From NCBI GenBank assembly GCA_002378845.1, contig DFRY01000045.1, forward strand, positions 5,820-11,508: 5,689 nt of DNA. Direction: 5' to 3'. The notes beneath the pieces are model-generated. The model saw only the letters and a list, made by a program, of their open reading frames with translations. It was not told the DNA's origin and did no database searches. Shown here in pieces: positions 1 to 5,586 of this stretch. The stretch's first letter is position 1. Every line of letters begins with the position of its first letter. The position numbers and the translations under genes are program-made. The stretch is from Ruminococcaceae bacterium UBA3451. Lineage in GTDB: Bacteria; Bacillota; Clostridia; Oscillospirales; Acutalibacteraceae.

Positions 1-952
1 TGTCCACCGTAGTAAACGCAAGGCCGGTCACAGTGTCGGCACATCCGTAATAAATCGCGATTCTGCCGGTTTCGGCATCGGTAAGGGTTGCGCACGGGAA
101 CGTAACGTTCGGAACGTCGCCCACACACTCGTACAGCTCCTGCGGCCCCAGAATATAGTTACGGGAACGCGCCTTTACCTTCCAAGGCTCTTCCAGATCC
201 AGCAGCGCACAGCCCACACGGTACACAAACCCGTTGCAGGTATTGATTACGCCGTGGTAAATCAGCAGCCAGCCTTCGTCTGTTTCAATGGGGATTGGGC
301 CGGGGCCGACTTTTTTGCTTTGCCAAGCGGAACGGTCGTCGTTTATCGTGCCCATAATCCAGCGGTGTTTCCCCCAGAAGGTCAAGTCGGGACTCTGGCT
401 GCAGAAAATATCGCCGAACGGCGTGTGGCCCGTGTCGCTGGGGCGGCTCAGTATGGTGTACATGCCGTTGATTTTGCGCGGGAACAATACCCCGTTGCGG
501 TTGTACGGCAAAAATACATTTTCCAGCTGATAGAACGTTTTAAAATCAAAGGTATAACCAAGCCCGATGGTTGGGCCGTGGTACCCGTTGCACCATGTAA
601 TGTAATAGCGGTCTTCAATAAAGACCACACGCGGGTCGTAACGGTATTCGCGCACCGTGATGGTCGGATCCCCCTCGAAATGAATCGGGGTGTGCTCAAT
701 TTCCCAGTGAATCGCGTCTTTGCTGAAGCCCGCAAACAGGTCCATACTGACAGAGCGGCTGTCGCAGCGGAACAAACCGGCATAGCCGTCGCCGAACGGA
801 GCCACGGCGCTGTTAAATACGCTGTTGGAATTGGGAATGGCGTTGCGCGGAATAATGGGGTTTGCCGAGTAGCGCCATACGGGGTCGATGTATCCCTGCG
901 GCTTTTCCTGCCAGGGGATGCTTGGAAGTGCTTTGCCGATTATTTTACTCAT
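1..952 (-). CDS. GH130 glycoside phosphorylase (beta-mannoside phosphorylase-like), 3' end cut by window edge
   Basis: This cytoplasmic enzyme of family GH130 probably cleaves a beta-mannosidic bond with inorganic phosphate to give mannose 1-phosphate. The ATG at 952-950 follows AAGAGGT at 967-961 with an 8-base gap. The frame stays open for 317 codons to base 1. There is no signal peptide. Family landmarks are visible: NPIIPRN (31-37), a YDPRV motif whose Asp106 matches the expected general acid, LFPRKING (156-163), SRPSD (169-173), KKVGPGPIP (213-221) and IYHGV (231-235). Arg108, Arg159, Lys213/214 and His233 are candidates for phosphate contacts. The fragment ends in YYGCADTVTGLAFTTVD, which in this family lies near the C terminus, so I estimate only about 10-25 residues are missing. 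The sequence resembles, from memory, Ruminococcus beta-1,4-mannooligosaccharide phosphorylases. Beta-1,2-mannoside or mannosylglucose activity cannot be excluded. It follows the regulator gene by 141 bases and may have its own promoter. Confidence 0.92.
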   Translation of the reverse strand, partial: MSKIIGKALPSIPWQEKPQGYIDPVWRYSANPIIPRNAIPNSNSVFNSAVAPFGDGYAGLFRCDSRSVSMDLFAGFSKDAIHWEIEHTPIHFEGDPTITVREYRYDPRVVFIEDRYYITWCNGYHGPTIGLGYTFDFKTFYQLENVFLPYNRNGVLFPRKINGMYTILSRPSDTGHTPFGDIFCSQSPDLTFWGKHRWIMGTINDDRSAWQSKKVGPGPIPIETDEGWLLIYHGVINTCNGFVYRVGCALLDLEEPWKVKARSRNYILGPQELYECVGDVPNVTFPCATLTDAETGRIAIYYGCADTVTGLAFTTVD

Positions 953-980
953 ATCAGTCAACCTCTTTTTCTTGAATATT

Positions 981-995
981 CTATAGTATATATCG
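981..995. promoter_or_regulatory. AT-rich palindromic motif upstream of the GH130 gene, possible operator
   Basis: The plus strand reads CTATAGTATATATCG here, 29-43 bases ahead of the GH130 start codon, next to a GAATATTC palindrome at 974-981. Nearly the same sequence (CTATAGTATATCG) occurs on the minus strand at 5583-5571, ahead of the transporter operon. No well-spaced -35/-10 pair is visible in the 141-base gap (953-1093), so transcription from here would probably need an activator. Operator function is inference only. AT-rich similarity can arise by chance. Confidence 0.3.
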
Positions 996-1083
996 TGACA
1001 GAGGGTATTTTCTTTTTATGGAACCGGATTATTTTATTCTGCTCCGATTTTCCTGTTTTTTCAATGAAAAATATGTAAAGATT

Positions 1084-1102
1084 TTTGCGTGTTTTACGCA
1101 AA
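1084..1102 (-). other. Hairpin overlapping the response regulator stop codon
   Basis: The minus strand has a perfect 7-bp inverted repeat, TTTGCGT and ACGCAAA, with a 5-base loop. The TAA stop of the regulator (1096-1094) straddles the base of the first arm and the loop. What follows on the minus strand is AATCTTTACAT, which is not a uridine run, so this is not a convincing intrinsic terminator. It may protect or attenuate the transcript before the GH130 gene, or may be incidental. Confidence 0.35.
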
Positions 1103-1861
1103 TGACGGTTCCCGTAAATCCATGGGGGACATATTAAAATAATCATGGAAACAGGAGTAAAAATAGTTCGGGTTGGAAAAACCCGCGGAACGTGCAATAC
1201 AGGCAATTTTTTCGTCCGAGCCAAGTATCATGTCGCGCACGCGCAGCAGACGGTACACCATAAGGTACTCCGAAAACTTCATGTGCGTTTCCTTCAGAAA
1301 AATCTGCCCCAAATAAGTGCTGTTCATTTTAAACTTTTCCGCAACGGTCTTCAAATTAATATTCTGGTTATATTCTGCTTTCACCATAACAAGAATGCGG
1401 TTTGTCAAATTAGAAAGGCCGCTGTAGGGTACCCCGAGCACCGGGTCAATTTCTTCCCGTACGCTTTCATTGTTTTCCACGGTTCCGTGCAGATCCTGTA
1501 CAATAATCTTTTCCACAACAGGTTGCAGCTTTTCGCGTTCCACAGGTTTCAGGATATAATCCCTTGCCCCGCAGCGAATCGCTTTCTGTGCATATTCAAA
1601 TTCACTGTACCCGCTCATCATAATCGGAATTGTTTTCAGCCGAAGTTCATTCAGCTCGCTGATGATGTCATAGCCGTACCGATTGCCGATGCATACGTCG
1701 AACAGGCCGATGTCGGGTTGGATTCGGATTGCTTTTTCCACGGCTTCCTGATAAGTCAAGGCCGTTTCAATCTGCCCAACACCGTATTTTTTCCAGTCGA
1801 GCGTAGCCTTCATTCCGTCCAGAATCTGCGGTTCATCGTCCACAATCAGCAATTTATACAT
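1094..1861 (-). CDS. YesN-type response regulator with AraC DNA-binding domain
   Basis: This cytoplasmic transcription factor is the output half of a two-component system. The 255-residue protein starts with a receiver domain (about 2-120) that has the acidic pair Asp8-Asp9, phospho-acceptor Asp55 (LFDVCIG), Ser83 (MMSGYS) and Lys105 (LKP). A short linker (about 121-160) leads to an AraC-type double helix-turn-helix (about 165-251), including LKTVAEKFKMNSTYLGQIF and a second unit around IARSAGFSNPNYFYSCF. The length fits the compact YesN class. I chose ATG 1861-1859 because AAAGGTGG lies 7 bases upstream. A TTG at 1879 would add six residues but overlaps that ribosome binding site. The gene lies between the transporter terminator and GH130 and probably controls one or both. 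YesN proteins normally pair with a YesM histidine kinase, and none is encoded in this window. Confidence 0.93.
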   Translation of the reverse strand: MYKLLIVDDEPQILDGMKATLDWKKYGVGQIETALTYQEAVEKAIRIQPDIGLFDVCIGNRYGYDIISELNELRLKTIPIMMSGYSEFEYAQKAIRCGARDYILKPVEREKLQPVVEKIIVQDLHGTVENNESVREEIDPVLGVPYSGLSNLTNRILVMVKAEYNQNINLKTVAEKFKMNSTYLGQIFLKETHMKFSEYLMVYRLLRVRDMILGSDEKIACIARSAGFSNPNYFYSCFHDYFNMSPMDLREPSFA

Positions 1862-1868
1862 AGAATCC

Positions 1869-1876
1869 CCACCTTT
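1869..1876 (-). promoter_or_regulatory. Ribosome binding site that sets the response regulator start
   Basis: AAAGGTGG on the minus strand lies 7 bases before ATG 1861-1859. It falls inside the coding sequence if the upstream in-frame TTG at 1879 were used, which favours the ATG. Confidence 0.7.
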
Positions 1877-1930
1877 CAAAACACTCCCACCCGTACCTTT
1901 TCGTCTGTAAGAACGAAGCTCCCCTGCACA

Positions 1931-1971
1931 AGAAAACCTGAACCCAGATTGATCTGATGTTCAGGTTTTCT
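1931..1971 (-). terminator. Strong intrinsic terminator after the binding-protein gene
   Basis: A perfect 13-bp inverted repeat (AGAAAACCTGAAC at 1931-1943 and its complement at 1959-1971) encloses a second 4-bp stem, CAGA/TCTG, with a TTGA loop. On the minus strand the second arm ends GGTTTTCTTGT, giving a T-rich tail. It begins 24 bases after the lipoprotein stop codon and so should end the transporter transcript. The A-rich opposite arm means it could also work on the plus strand, although no plus-strand gene is seen. Readthrough would carry transcription into the regulator gene. Confidence 0.85.
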
Positions 1972-1995
1972 CAAAAGCAGTAAGGGATTTAAAAA

Positions 1996-3474
1996 TTATT
2001 TCTTAAAGGTTGCATCAATCTGGGACTGCATTTCGGACATGATCTTATCCATGCCGGATGCTTTCAGTTCCGCAACAACCTTCGGGATGGTGGTTTCCGG
2101 GTCGGAAGCACCGTTCATCAGTTCATAGCGGTATTTGTCCCAGGTAGCCTGGCAGTTTGCAATTTCGGTAGCGAGCTTTGAGGTGTCGGGTGTAAAGCCG
2201 AGGCAAACGGAGCCAACTGCCTTGTTGTTCAGAGCCTGAACCTGCTCCCACTGGTCAGCCGGGGAGCCTTCCTGTGTGGCCATGTCAAAGAAAGAACCGG
2301 TTGCATAGTTTGCAATGTCCCATGTGTCAGTCAAACGTTTTACAACTTTGTCGCTGACATATTTAAAGTCAGTACCTTCCACGCCGTAAGCCAGCATGTC
2401 GCGCAGCTTCTGGTCGGTGTTGACCAGCTGCAGGAATTTGATTGCTTCGGTCTTATGCTCGGAATTTGCGGAGATTGCGTTCAAAGAACCCTGAATGGTG
2501 CTGTCACTGTACAGCGGGCCAAATACCTGAGTCATGTCATATTTTGCAACGCCCTGGTCGGCAGCCCAGCCGATTTCAGCACCCGGGAAGCCCTGTGCAG
2601 AGAAGAAAATTTTGTTTTTCGGGGAGTCCTTCAAAGTCGGAGCATCCGGATTGATGATGCCGGCTTTGTACCACTTGTTCATCATTTTGAGCTGTGCCAT
2701 AACGTCGGGCTGCTCAAGAACGGAAACAACCTTGCGGTCTTTGTCGTCGTATTTTACGCCGAGGAACTGCAGACCGAGGGTAAGGTCATCGTAGTTGTTC
2801 AGCATGCCGGAGAACGCGTCGTTCTGAATCAGTGTCATCGGGTAAACGGACTTGCCTTCACCCTGCTTAATAGTAGTCATTGCCTTGTCAAGGTCATCGA
2901 ATGTCTTAATGCTGGCAACGTCAATGTTATACTTCTTTACATAAGTGTCGTCAAATACCCAGTACTGGCTGACGGAAGAATCCTTGTAGGTCGGTACGGA
3001 GGAGATTTTGCCGTTGATTTTTGCGCCGTCCCATACGTTCTGCGGAATAAATTTGTAAAGGTCGGGGGTTTCTTTCTGCACCAGGTCAGTTATGTCGGCA
3101 AATGCGCCCTGCTGTACCTGTTTGCTGTACTTTGTGTTGTTGGTGAACATAATGTCGAACTTTTCACCGGTGTTTACAACCTGGTTGATCTTCTGATCCC
3201 AGTCGCCCCAGCCGGAAATTTTAATGTCGATTTTTGCTCCGATTTTTGGTGCGATGTATTCGTTAATTTTATCAAGGCCGGCCTGAAGGTTTTCCGGCTG
3301 ATTGCCGATTAACCACCAGGTAAGAGTCGGAACGTCGCCTGTTTGTGTGGCGCTTTGTGAAGTTGCTGCCTGCGAGGTTGCACTTTGCGTACCTGTACTG
3401 TTTCCGCAGCCTGTTGCAGCACCCAGTAACAGGGCAGCTGTGCAAAGCATGGAAACAATTTGTTTCTTTTTCAA
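1996..3474 (-). CDS. Extracellular sugar-binding lipoprotein of an ABC importer (LplA-like, DUF3502 type)
   Basis: This is the substrate-capturing lipoprotein of the importer, anchored outside the membrane. The 492 residues open with a lipoprotein signal: KKK at 2-4, a hydrophobic stretch to about residue 20, and AATGC with Cys23 as the expected lipidated residue. The -3 position is Ala rather than the usual Leu. A Ser/Thr/Gln-rich linker (about 24-47) follows, then the first lobe, beginning PTLTWWLIGNQPEN. The segment from about 426 to the end (GFTPDTSKLA through SDPETTIPKVV to KK) resembles the DUF3502 C-terminal domain of LplA-type proteins. The start is TTG 3474-3472, supported by AAAAGGAGG 8 bases upstream; the first internal ATG (residue 9) would destroy the signal peptide. 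It follows both permeases, separated by 109 bases holding a hairpin, and is followed by a strong terminator. Its ligand is probably an oligosaccharide, perhaps a beta-mannoside given GH130 nearby. Confidence 0.94.
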   Translation of the reverse strand: MKKKQIVSMLCTAALLLGAATGCGNSTGTQSATSQAATSQSATQTGDVPTLTWWLIGNQPENLQAGLDKINEYIAPKIGAKIDIKISGWGDWDQKINQVVNTGEKFDIMFTNNTKYSKQVQQGAFADITDLVQKETPDLYKFIPQNVWDGAKINGKISSVPTYKDSSVSQYWVFDDTYVKKYNIDVASIKTFDDLDKAMTTIKQGEGKSVYPMTLIQNDAFSGMLNNYDDLTLGLQFLGVKYDDKDRKVVSVLEQPDVMAQLKMMNKWYKAGIINPDAPTLKDSPKNKIFFSAQGFPGAEIGWAADQGVAKYDMTQVFGPLYSDSTIQGSLNAISANSEHKTEAIKFLQLVNTDQKLRDMLAYGVEGTDFKYVSDKVVKRLTDTWDIANYATGSFFDMATQEGSPADQWEQVQALNNKAVGSVCLGFTPDTSKLATEIANCQATWDKYRYELMNGASDPETTIPKVVAELKASGMDKIMSEMQSQIDATFKK

Positions 3475-3482
3475 GTAAAATT

Positions 3483-3491
3483 CCTCCTTTT
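3483..3491 (-). promoter_or_regulatory. Strong ribosome binding site selecting a TTG start
   Basis: AAAAGGAGG on the minus strand is close to an ideal Shine-Dalgarno sequence and lies 8 bases ahead of TTG 3474. No ATG exists at a suitable distance, so the lipoprotein is translated from TTG. The strong site may offset the weak start codon. Confidence 0.85.
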
Positions 3492-3496
3492 ATTCT

Positions 3497-3518
3497 TAAG
3501 GCCGCTAATACGGCCTTA
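3497..3518 (-). other. GC-rich hairpin in the leader of the binding-protein gene
   Basis: A perfect 8-bp stem, TAAGGCCG and CGGCCTTA, with a 6-base loop ends 5 bases before the ribosome binding site of the lipoprotein gene. No T-run follows on the minus strand (AGAATAAAAGG comes next), so it is not a classic terminator. In binding-protein importer operons a hairpin between permease and binding-protein coding regions can mark an RNA-processing or stabilising site that raises binding-protein output. That role is inference here. Confidence 0.6.
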
Positions 3519-3543
3519 TGACCTGAAATTGTTATTTGCTATT

Positions 3544-3596
3544 CCTTACCCTTTATCCTTTTATTTTCTTAACCTTTTAACCTTTAACCTTTTACC
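3544..3596 (-). repeat. Short degenerate AAAGG-rich tandem repeat across the permease stop codon
   Basis: On the minus strand, AAAAGGTT-like units follow one another at 7-8 base spacing (plus-strand CCTTT copies starting at 3588, 3581 and 3573), then degenerate copies at 3557, 3549 and 3544. The array begins within the last codons of the second permease (GTA AAA GGT TAA) and yields further TAA triplets just after the true stop. It resembles a string of weak ribosome-binding-like purine tracts. It could be replication slippage. Confidence 0.6.
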
Positions 3597-4519
3597 GCAC
3601 CGACGGTAAGGCCGGAAATAAAGTAACGCTGGAAGAAAGGATACGCACAGGCAATCGGAATCACGATGAGGGTTGCAATCGCCATGCGGGCGCCCTCTTT
3701 CGGCATGCTGCGGGCAAGTTCCGCGGAACTAACGCCCATGGTAGCCGCGTTGCGGGAAAGGTAATCGACGTTATCCATAATTTTTGTAAGCAGTGCCTGC
3801 AGTGAATTCAGTTTGGAATTGTCGATGTACAGCATCGCCTGGAACCAGTCGTTCCAATACCCAAAGGAAAGGAACAGGCCGATGGTTGCCAAAACCGGCA
3901 GAGAAATGGGCAGCACAATGTTAAAGAAAATACGAAGCTGTGTTGCGCCGTCAATTTTAGCCGACTCGACCAGCGAGTCCGGAATGGTGGAACGGAAAAA
4001 CGTTTTGCAGATGATCACGTTGAACGAAGACACCGCAAGGGGAAGAATGTACGCCCAAACATTGTCTTTCAGCCCCAGAAGATTTGCGTTTACATAATAA
4101 CTGGATACCATGCCGCCGTTAAAAACCATCGGGATAAATACGACCCAGGTCAAAAATCCTTTCAGTTTGTACTGCGGGCGGGAAATAACATAACCCATTG
4201 TTGTGGTGAGCAGCACGCCGATGATGGTGCCGATTACCGTAACGAACACCGAAACGCCTAGCGCACGGGTAATTACAGTTCCCTGCTTTAAGAGAAACGT
4301 GTACGATTCCAGCGAAAATGCCTTTGGAATCAGGTGGTAGCCAAAGTCTTGTATTGCTTTTTCCGGCGTAAAGGAAATGGAAAGCACAAACAGCACGGGC
4401 ACCACGCACACGATGGAAATTGCAATAAAAATAACATTGAACAGAACATTGGTTGATTTATGAATCCGGTCGAACTTTTCCAGACCGGTCTGGTAATTAC
4501 TCTTTGCCAATTTTGCCAC
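3584..4519 (-). CDS. Sugar ABC transporter permease, LplC/YtcP type
   Basis: This is one of the two membrane subunits that form the channel of the importer. The 311-residue protein has hydrophobic segments at about 24-50, 84-112, 122-140, 156-172, 207-222 and 277-300, as expected for six-helix carbohydrate permeases. The cytoplasmic EAA loop that contacts the ATPase is at about 182-204: SLVESAKIDGATQ, with Glu185, Asp190 and Gly191, ending in LP at 203-204. The C terminus, YFISGLTVGAVKG, is typical of the LplC/YtcP branch. The start is GTG 4519-4517, set by AAGGAGGG 6 bases upstream; that site overlaps the stop codon of the first permease, so the two are likely translationally coupled and made in equal amounts. 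The stop codon lies inside a short AAAGG-rich repeat array. No ATP-binding gene accompanies it, as is common for this family, which borrows a shared MsmX-like ATPase. Confidence 0.95.
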   Translation of the reverse strand: MAKLAKSNYQTGLEKFDRIHKSTNVLFNVIFIAISIVCVVPVLFVLSISFTPEKAIQDFGYHLIPKAFSLESYTFLLKQGTVITRALGVSVFVTVIGTIIGVLLTTTMGYVISRPQYKLKGFLTWVVFIPMVFNGGMVSSYYVNANLLGLKDNVWAYILPLAVSSFNVIICKTFFRSTIPDSLVESAKIDGATQLRIFFNIVLPISLPVLATIGLFLSFGYWNDWFQAMLYIDNSKLNSLQALLTKIMDNVDYLSRNAATMGVSSAELARSMPKEGARMAIATLIVIPIACAYPFFQRYFISGLTVGAVKG

Positions 4520-4525
4520 TTCACA

Positions 4526-4533
4526 CCCTCCTT
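4526..4533 (-). promoter_or_regulatory. Ribosome binding site overlapping the upstream stop codon
   Basis: AAGGAGGG on the minus strand lies 6 bases ahead of GTG 4519. Its first two bases are the last two of the TAA stop (4534-4532) of the first permease. Ribosomes ending on the first gene are therefore placed to restart on the second, and the site identifies GTG as the start. Confidence 0.85.
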
Positions 4534-5488
4534 AAATCATTGCGCTGTCCGGATCAATGCGGCGCACGACCCAGTTCGCAATCAGAATGGTGACACAGCC
4601 CATAACGGACTGGAAGAAAGCCGCCGCAGACGCCATGCCGATGGTTGCGCTTTTCAGCATGTTGTAAACCATAACGTCAATGGTGTAAGTAACGTCATGC
4701 AGAGAATTGGATGCGTGAGGAACCTGATAGAACAGGCCGAAATCCGAATAGAAAATACGGCCGACCGACAGAATAAACATGATGATGATTACGGTTTTCA
4801 TAATTGGAAGCGTAATATATCGAACCTGCTGCCATTTGGTCGCGCCGTCAATCACGGCCGCCTCATAATAAGTAGAATCGATTCCGGTTATGGTTGCCAG
4901 ATAAACGACCATACTGTAACCCAGACCCTTCCACAAATTCAAAAAAACGAGGAAGAACGGCCACGGGCCCGCTGTCATATACCAGTTAACCGGGTCGGAT
5001 CCGTTTGCGGTAATCATACTGTTGACAAGACCTTTGTCAAAGCTGAGGAACCCCCAAACAATGGCTGCCACAACAACCCATGAAAGGAAGTACGGCATGA
5101 ACATTGCGGTCTGATAAACCTTGCCCAGCCGTTTGCTCTGCAGCTGGCCGACCATCAGTGCCATCGTTACCGGCACCACTATACCCAAAATAATAAATAC
5201 GATGTTGTAACCCAGGGTGTTGCGTAAAACAATCCACGCATCCTGACTGGTAAACATAAAACGGAAATTTTCAAATCCGGACCATTTGCTGCTAAACACA
5301 CTTTGAATAAAGTTCCCGTTTATTCTGAAATCCTTGAATGCGATGATAATACCGAACATCGGTATAAACGAAAATAACAGGTACCATAACATGGTAGGAG
5401 CCGCCAGTAAGGTAAGCTCCAAATCATCCCTCGTCCAACGCTTTTTCTTTGGCTTCAGAACAGCATCCGCTTTATTTTTAGTTGCCAT
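4532..5488 (-). CDS. Sugar ABC transporter permease, LplB type
   Basis: This is the second channel subunit and the first gene of the operon within the window. The 318-residue form has a basic cytoplasmic N terminus (KPKKKRW at 12-18) and hydrophobic segments at about 24-50, 92-114, 124-148, 178-200, 231-247 and 283-305. The EAA loop is at about 208-228: YEAAVIDGATKWQQV, with Glu209, Asp214 and Gly215, ending in LP at 227-228. Family features such as LLAAPTMLWYLLFSFIPMFG and the FKDF that follows are typical of LplB-like permeases. I chose ATG 5488-5486 because AAAGGGTG lies 6 bases upstream. An in-frame ATG at 5533 would add 15 residues but has no ribosome binding site and overlaps a TATAAT sequence. 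The gene is followed after 12 bases by the partner permease. Confidence 0.95.
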   Translation of the reverse strand: MATKNKADAVLKPKKKRWTRDDLELTLLAAPTMLWYLLFSFIPMFGIIIAFKDFRINGNFIQSVFSSKWSGFENFRFMFTSQDAWIVLRNTLGYNIVFIILGIVVPVTMALMVGQLQSKRLGKVYQTAMFMPYFLSWVVVAAIVWGFLSFDKGLVNSMITANGSDPVNWYMTAGPWPFFLVFLNLWKGLGYSMVVYLATITGIDSTYYEAAVIDGATKWQQVRYITLPIMKTVIIIMFILSVGRIFYSDFGLFYQVPHASNSLHDVTYTIDVMVYNMLKSATIGMASAAAFFQSVMGCVTILIANWVVRRIDPDSAMI

Positions 5489-5494
5489 AGCCTT

Positions 5495-5502
5495 CACCCT
5501 TT
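5495..5502 (-). promoter_or_regulatory. Ribosome binding site that sets the first permease start
   Basis: AAAGGGTG on the minus strand lies 6 bases before ATG 5488. The alternative upstream ATG at 5533 is preceded by GCCAACGGATATA, which has no Shine-Dalgarno match. Confidence 0.65.
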
Positions 5503-5531
5503 CTACTGTTCCGGTCTCTCTTGGTGCCTTC

Positions 5532-5537
5532 ATTATA
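5532..5537 (-). promoter_or_regulatory. Candidate -10 box of the transporter operon
   Basis: The minus strand has a perfect TATAAT at 5537-5532, which would give a leader of about 35-40 bases before ATG 5488. At 16-18 bases upstream the sequence is around TGGATTTC, a poor -35 match, and there is no extended -10 TG. If it is real, this promoter would need an activator, which would fit control by the response regulator. It may instead be a chance match. Confidence 0.35.
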
Positions 5538-5570
5538 TCCGTTGGCGCCTTTCGAAATCCAGACCAAAAA

Positions 5571-5585
5571 CGATATACTATAGTA
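5571..5585. promoter_or_regulatory. Palindromic AT-rich motif upstream of the transporter operon, possible operator
   Basis: TACTATAGTA at 5576-5585 is a perfect 10-bp palindrome extended by CGATA on its left. The minus strand reads CTATAGTATATCG, matching the motif ahead of the GH130 gene over 11 contiguous bases, then CG with a two-base offset. It lies about 34-53 bases upstream of the candidate TATAAT, a plausible activator position. Binding by the neighbouring AraC-type regulator is inference. Confidence 0.3.
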
Positions 5586-5586
5586 A

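Noticed and set aside
254..1078. Long plus-strand open frame (274 codons) opposite the GH130 gene
   Set aside because: It lies antisense to a gene with clear family motifs, has no ribosome binding site, and its translation shows no recognisable domain. It is a by-product of the codon pattern of the true gene.
958..1224. Possible 88-residue minus-strand protein spanning the regulator 3' end and the gap before GH130
   Set aside because: It overlaps the AraC domain in another frame, has no convincing ribosome binding site, and its Lys/Ile-rich tail reflects AT-rich intergenic DNA.
1853..1879. TTGAAA and TATAAA, 15 bases apart on the minus strand, as a promoter for the regulator
   Set aside because: The spacing is too short, and transcription would start inside the coding region after the ATG. 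The TTGAAA also overlaps the ribosome binding site. I see no convincing regulator promoter in 1862-1930.
1900..1917. Small inverted repeat TTCGT/ACGAA upstream of the regulator
   Set aside because: A 5-bp stem with an 8-base loop is too weak and too common by chance to call a site.
1145..1957. Long plus-strand open frame opposite the response regulator, running through the terminator
   Set aside because: The minus-strand frame encodes complete REC and AraC domains. The plus-strand product is rich in His, Phe and Asn without domain structure and crosses a terminator hairpin.
2322..2350. CcpA cre-like sequence around TGTAAAACGTTTGA in the binding-protein gene
   Set aside because: The half-site spacing is off by one base and the site lies deep inside a coding region, far from any promoter.
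2455..3312. Plus-strand open frame (285 codons) opposite the solute-binding protein
   Set aside because: It is antisense to a well-supported lipoprotein gene, with no start signal and no recognisable domain.
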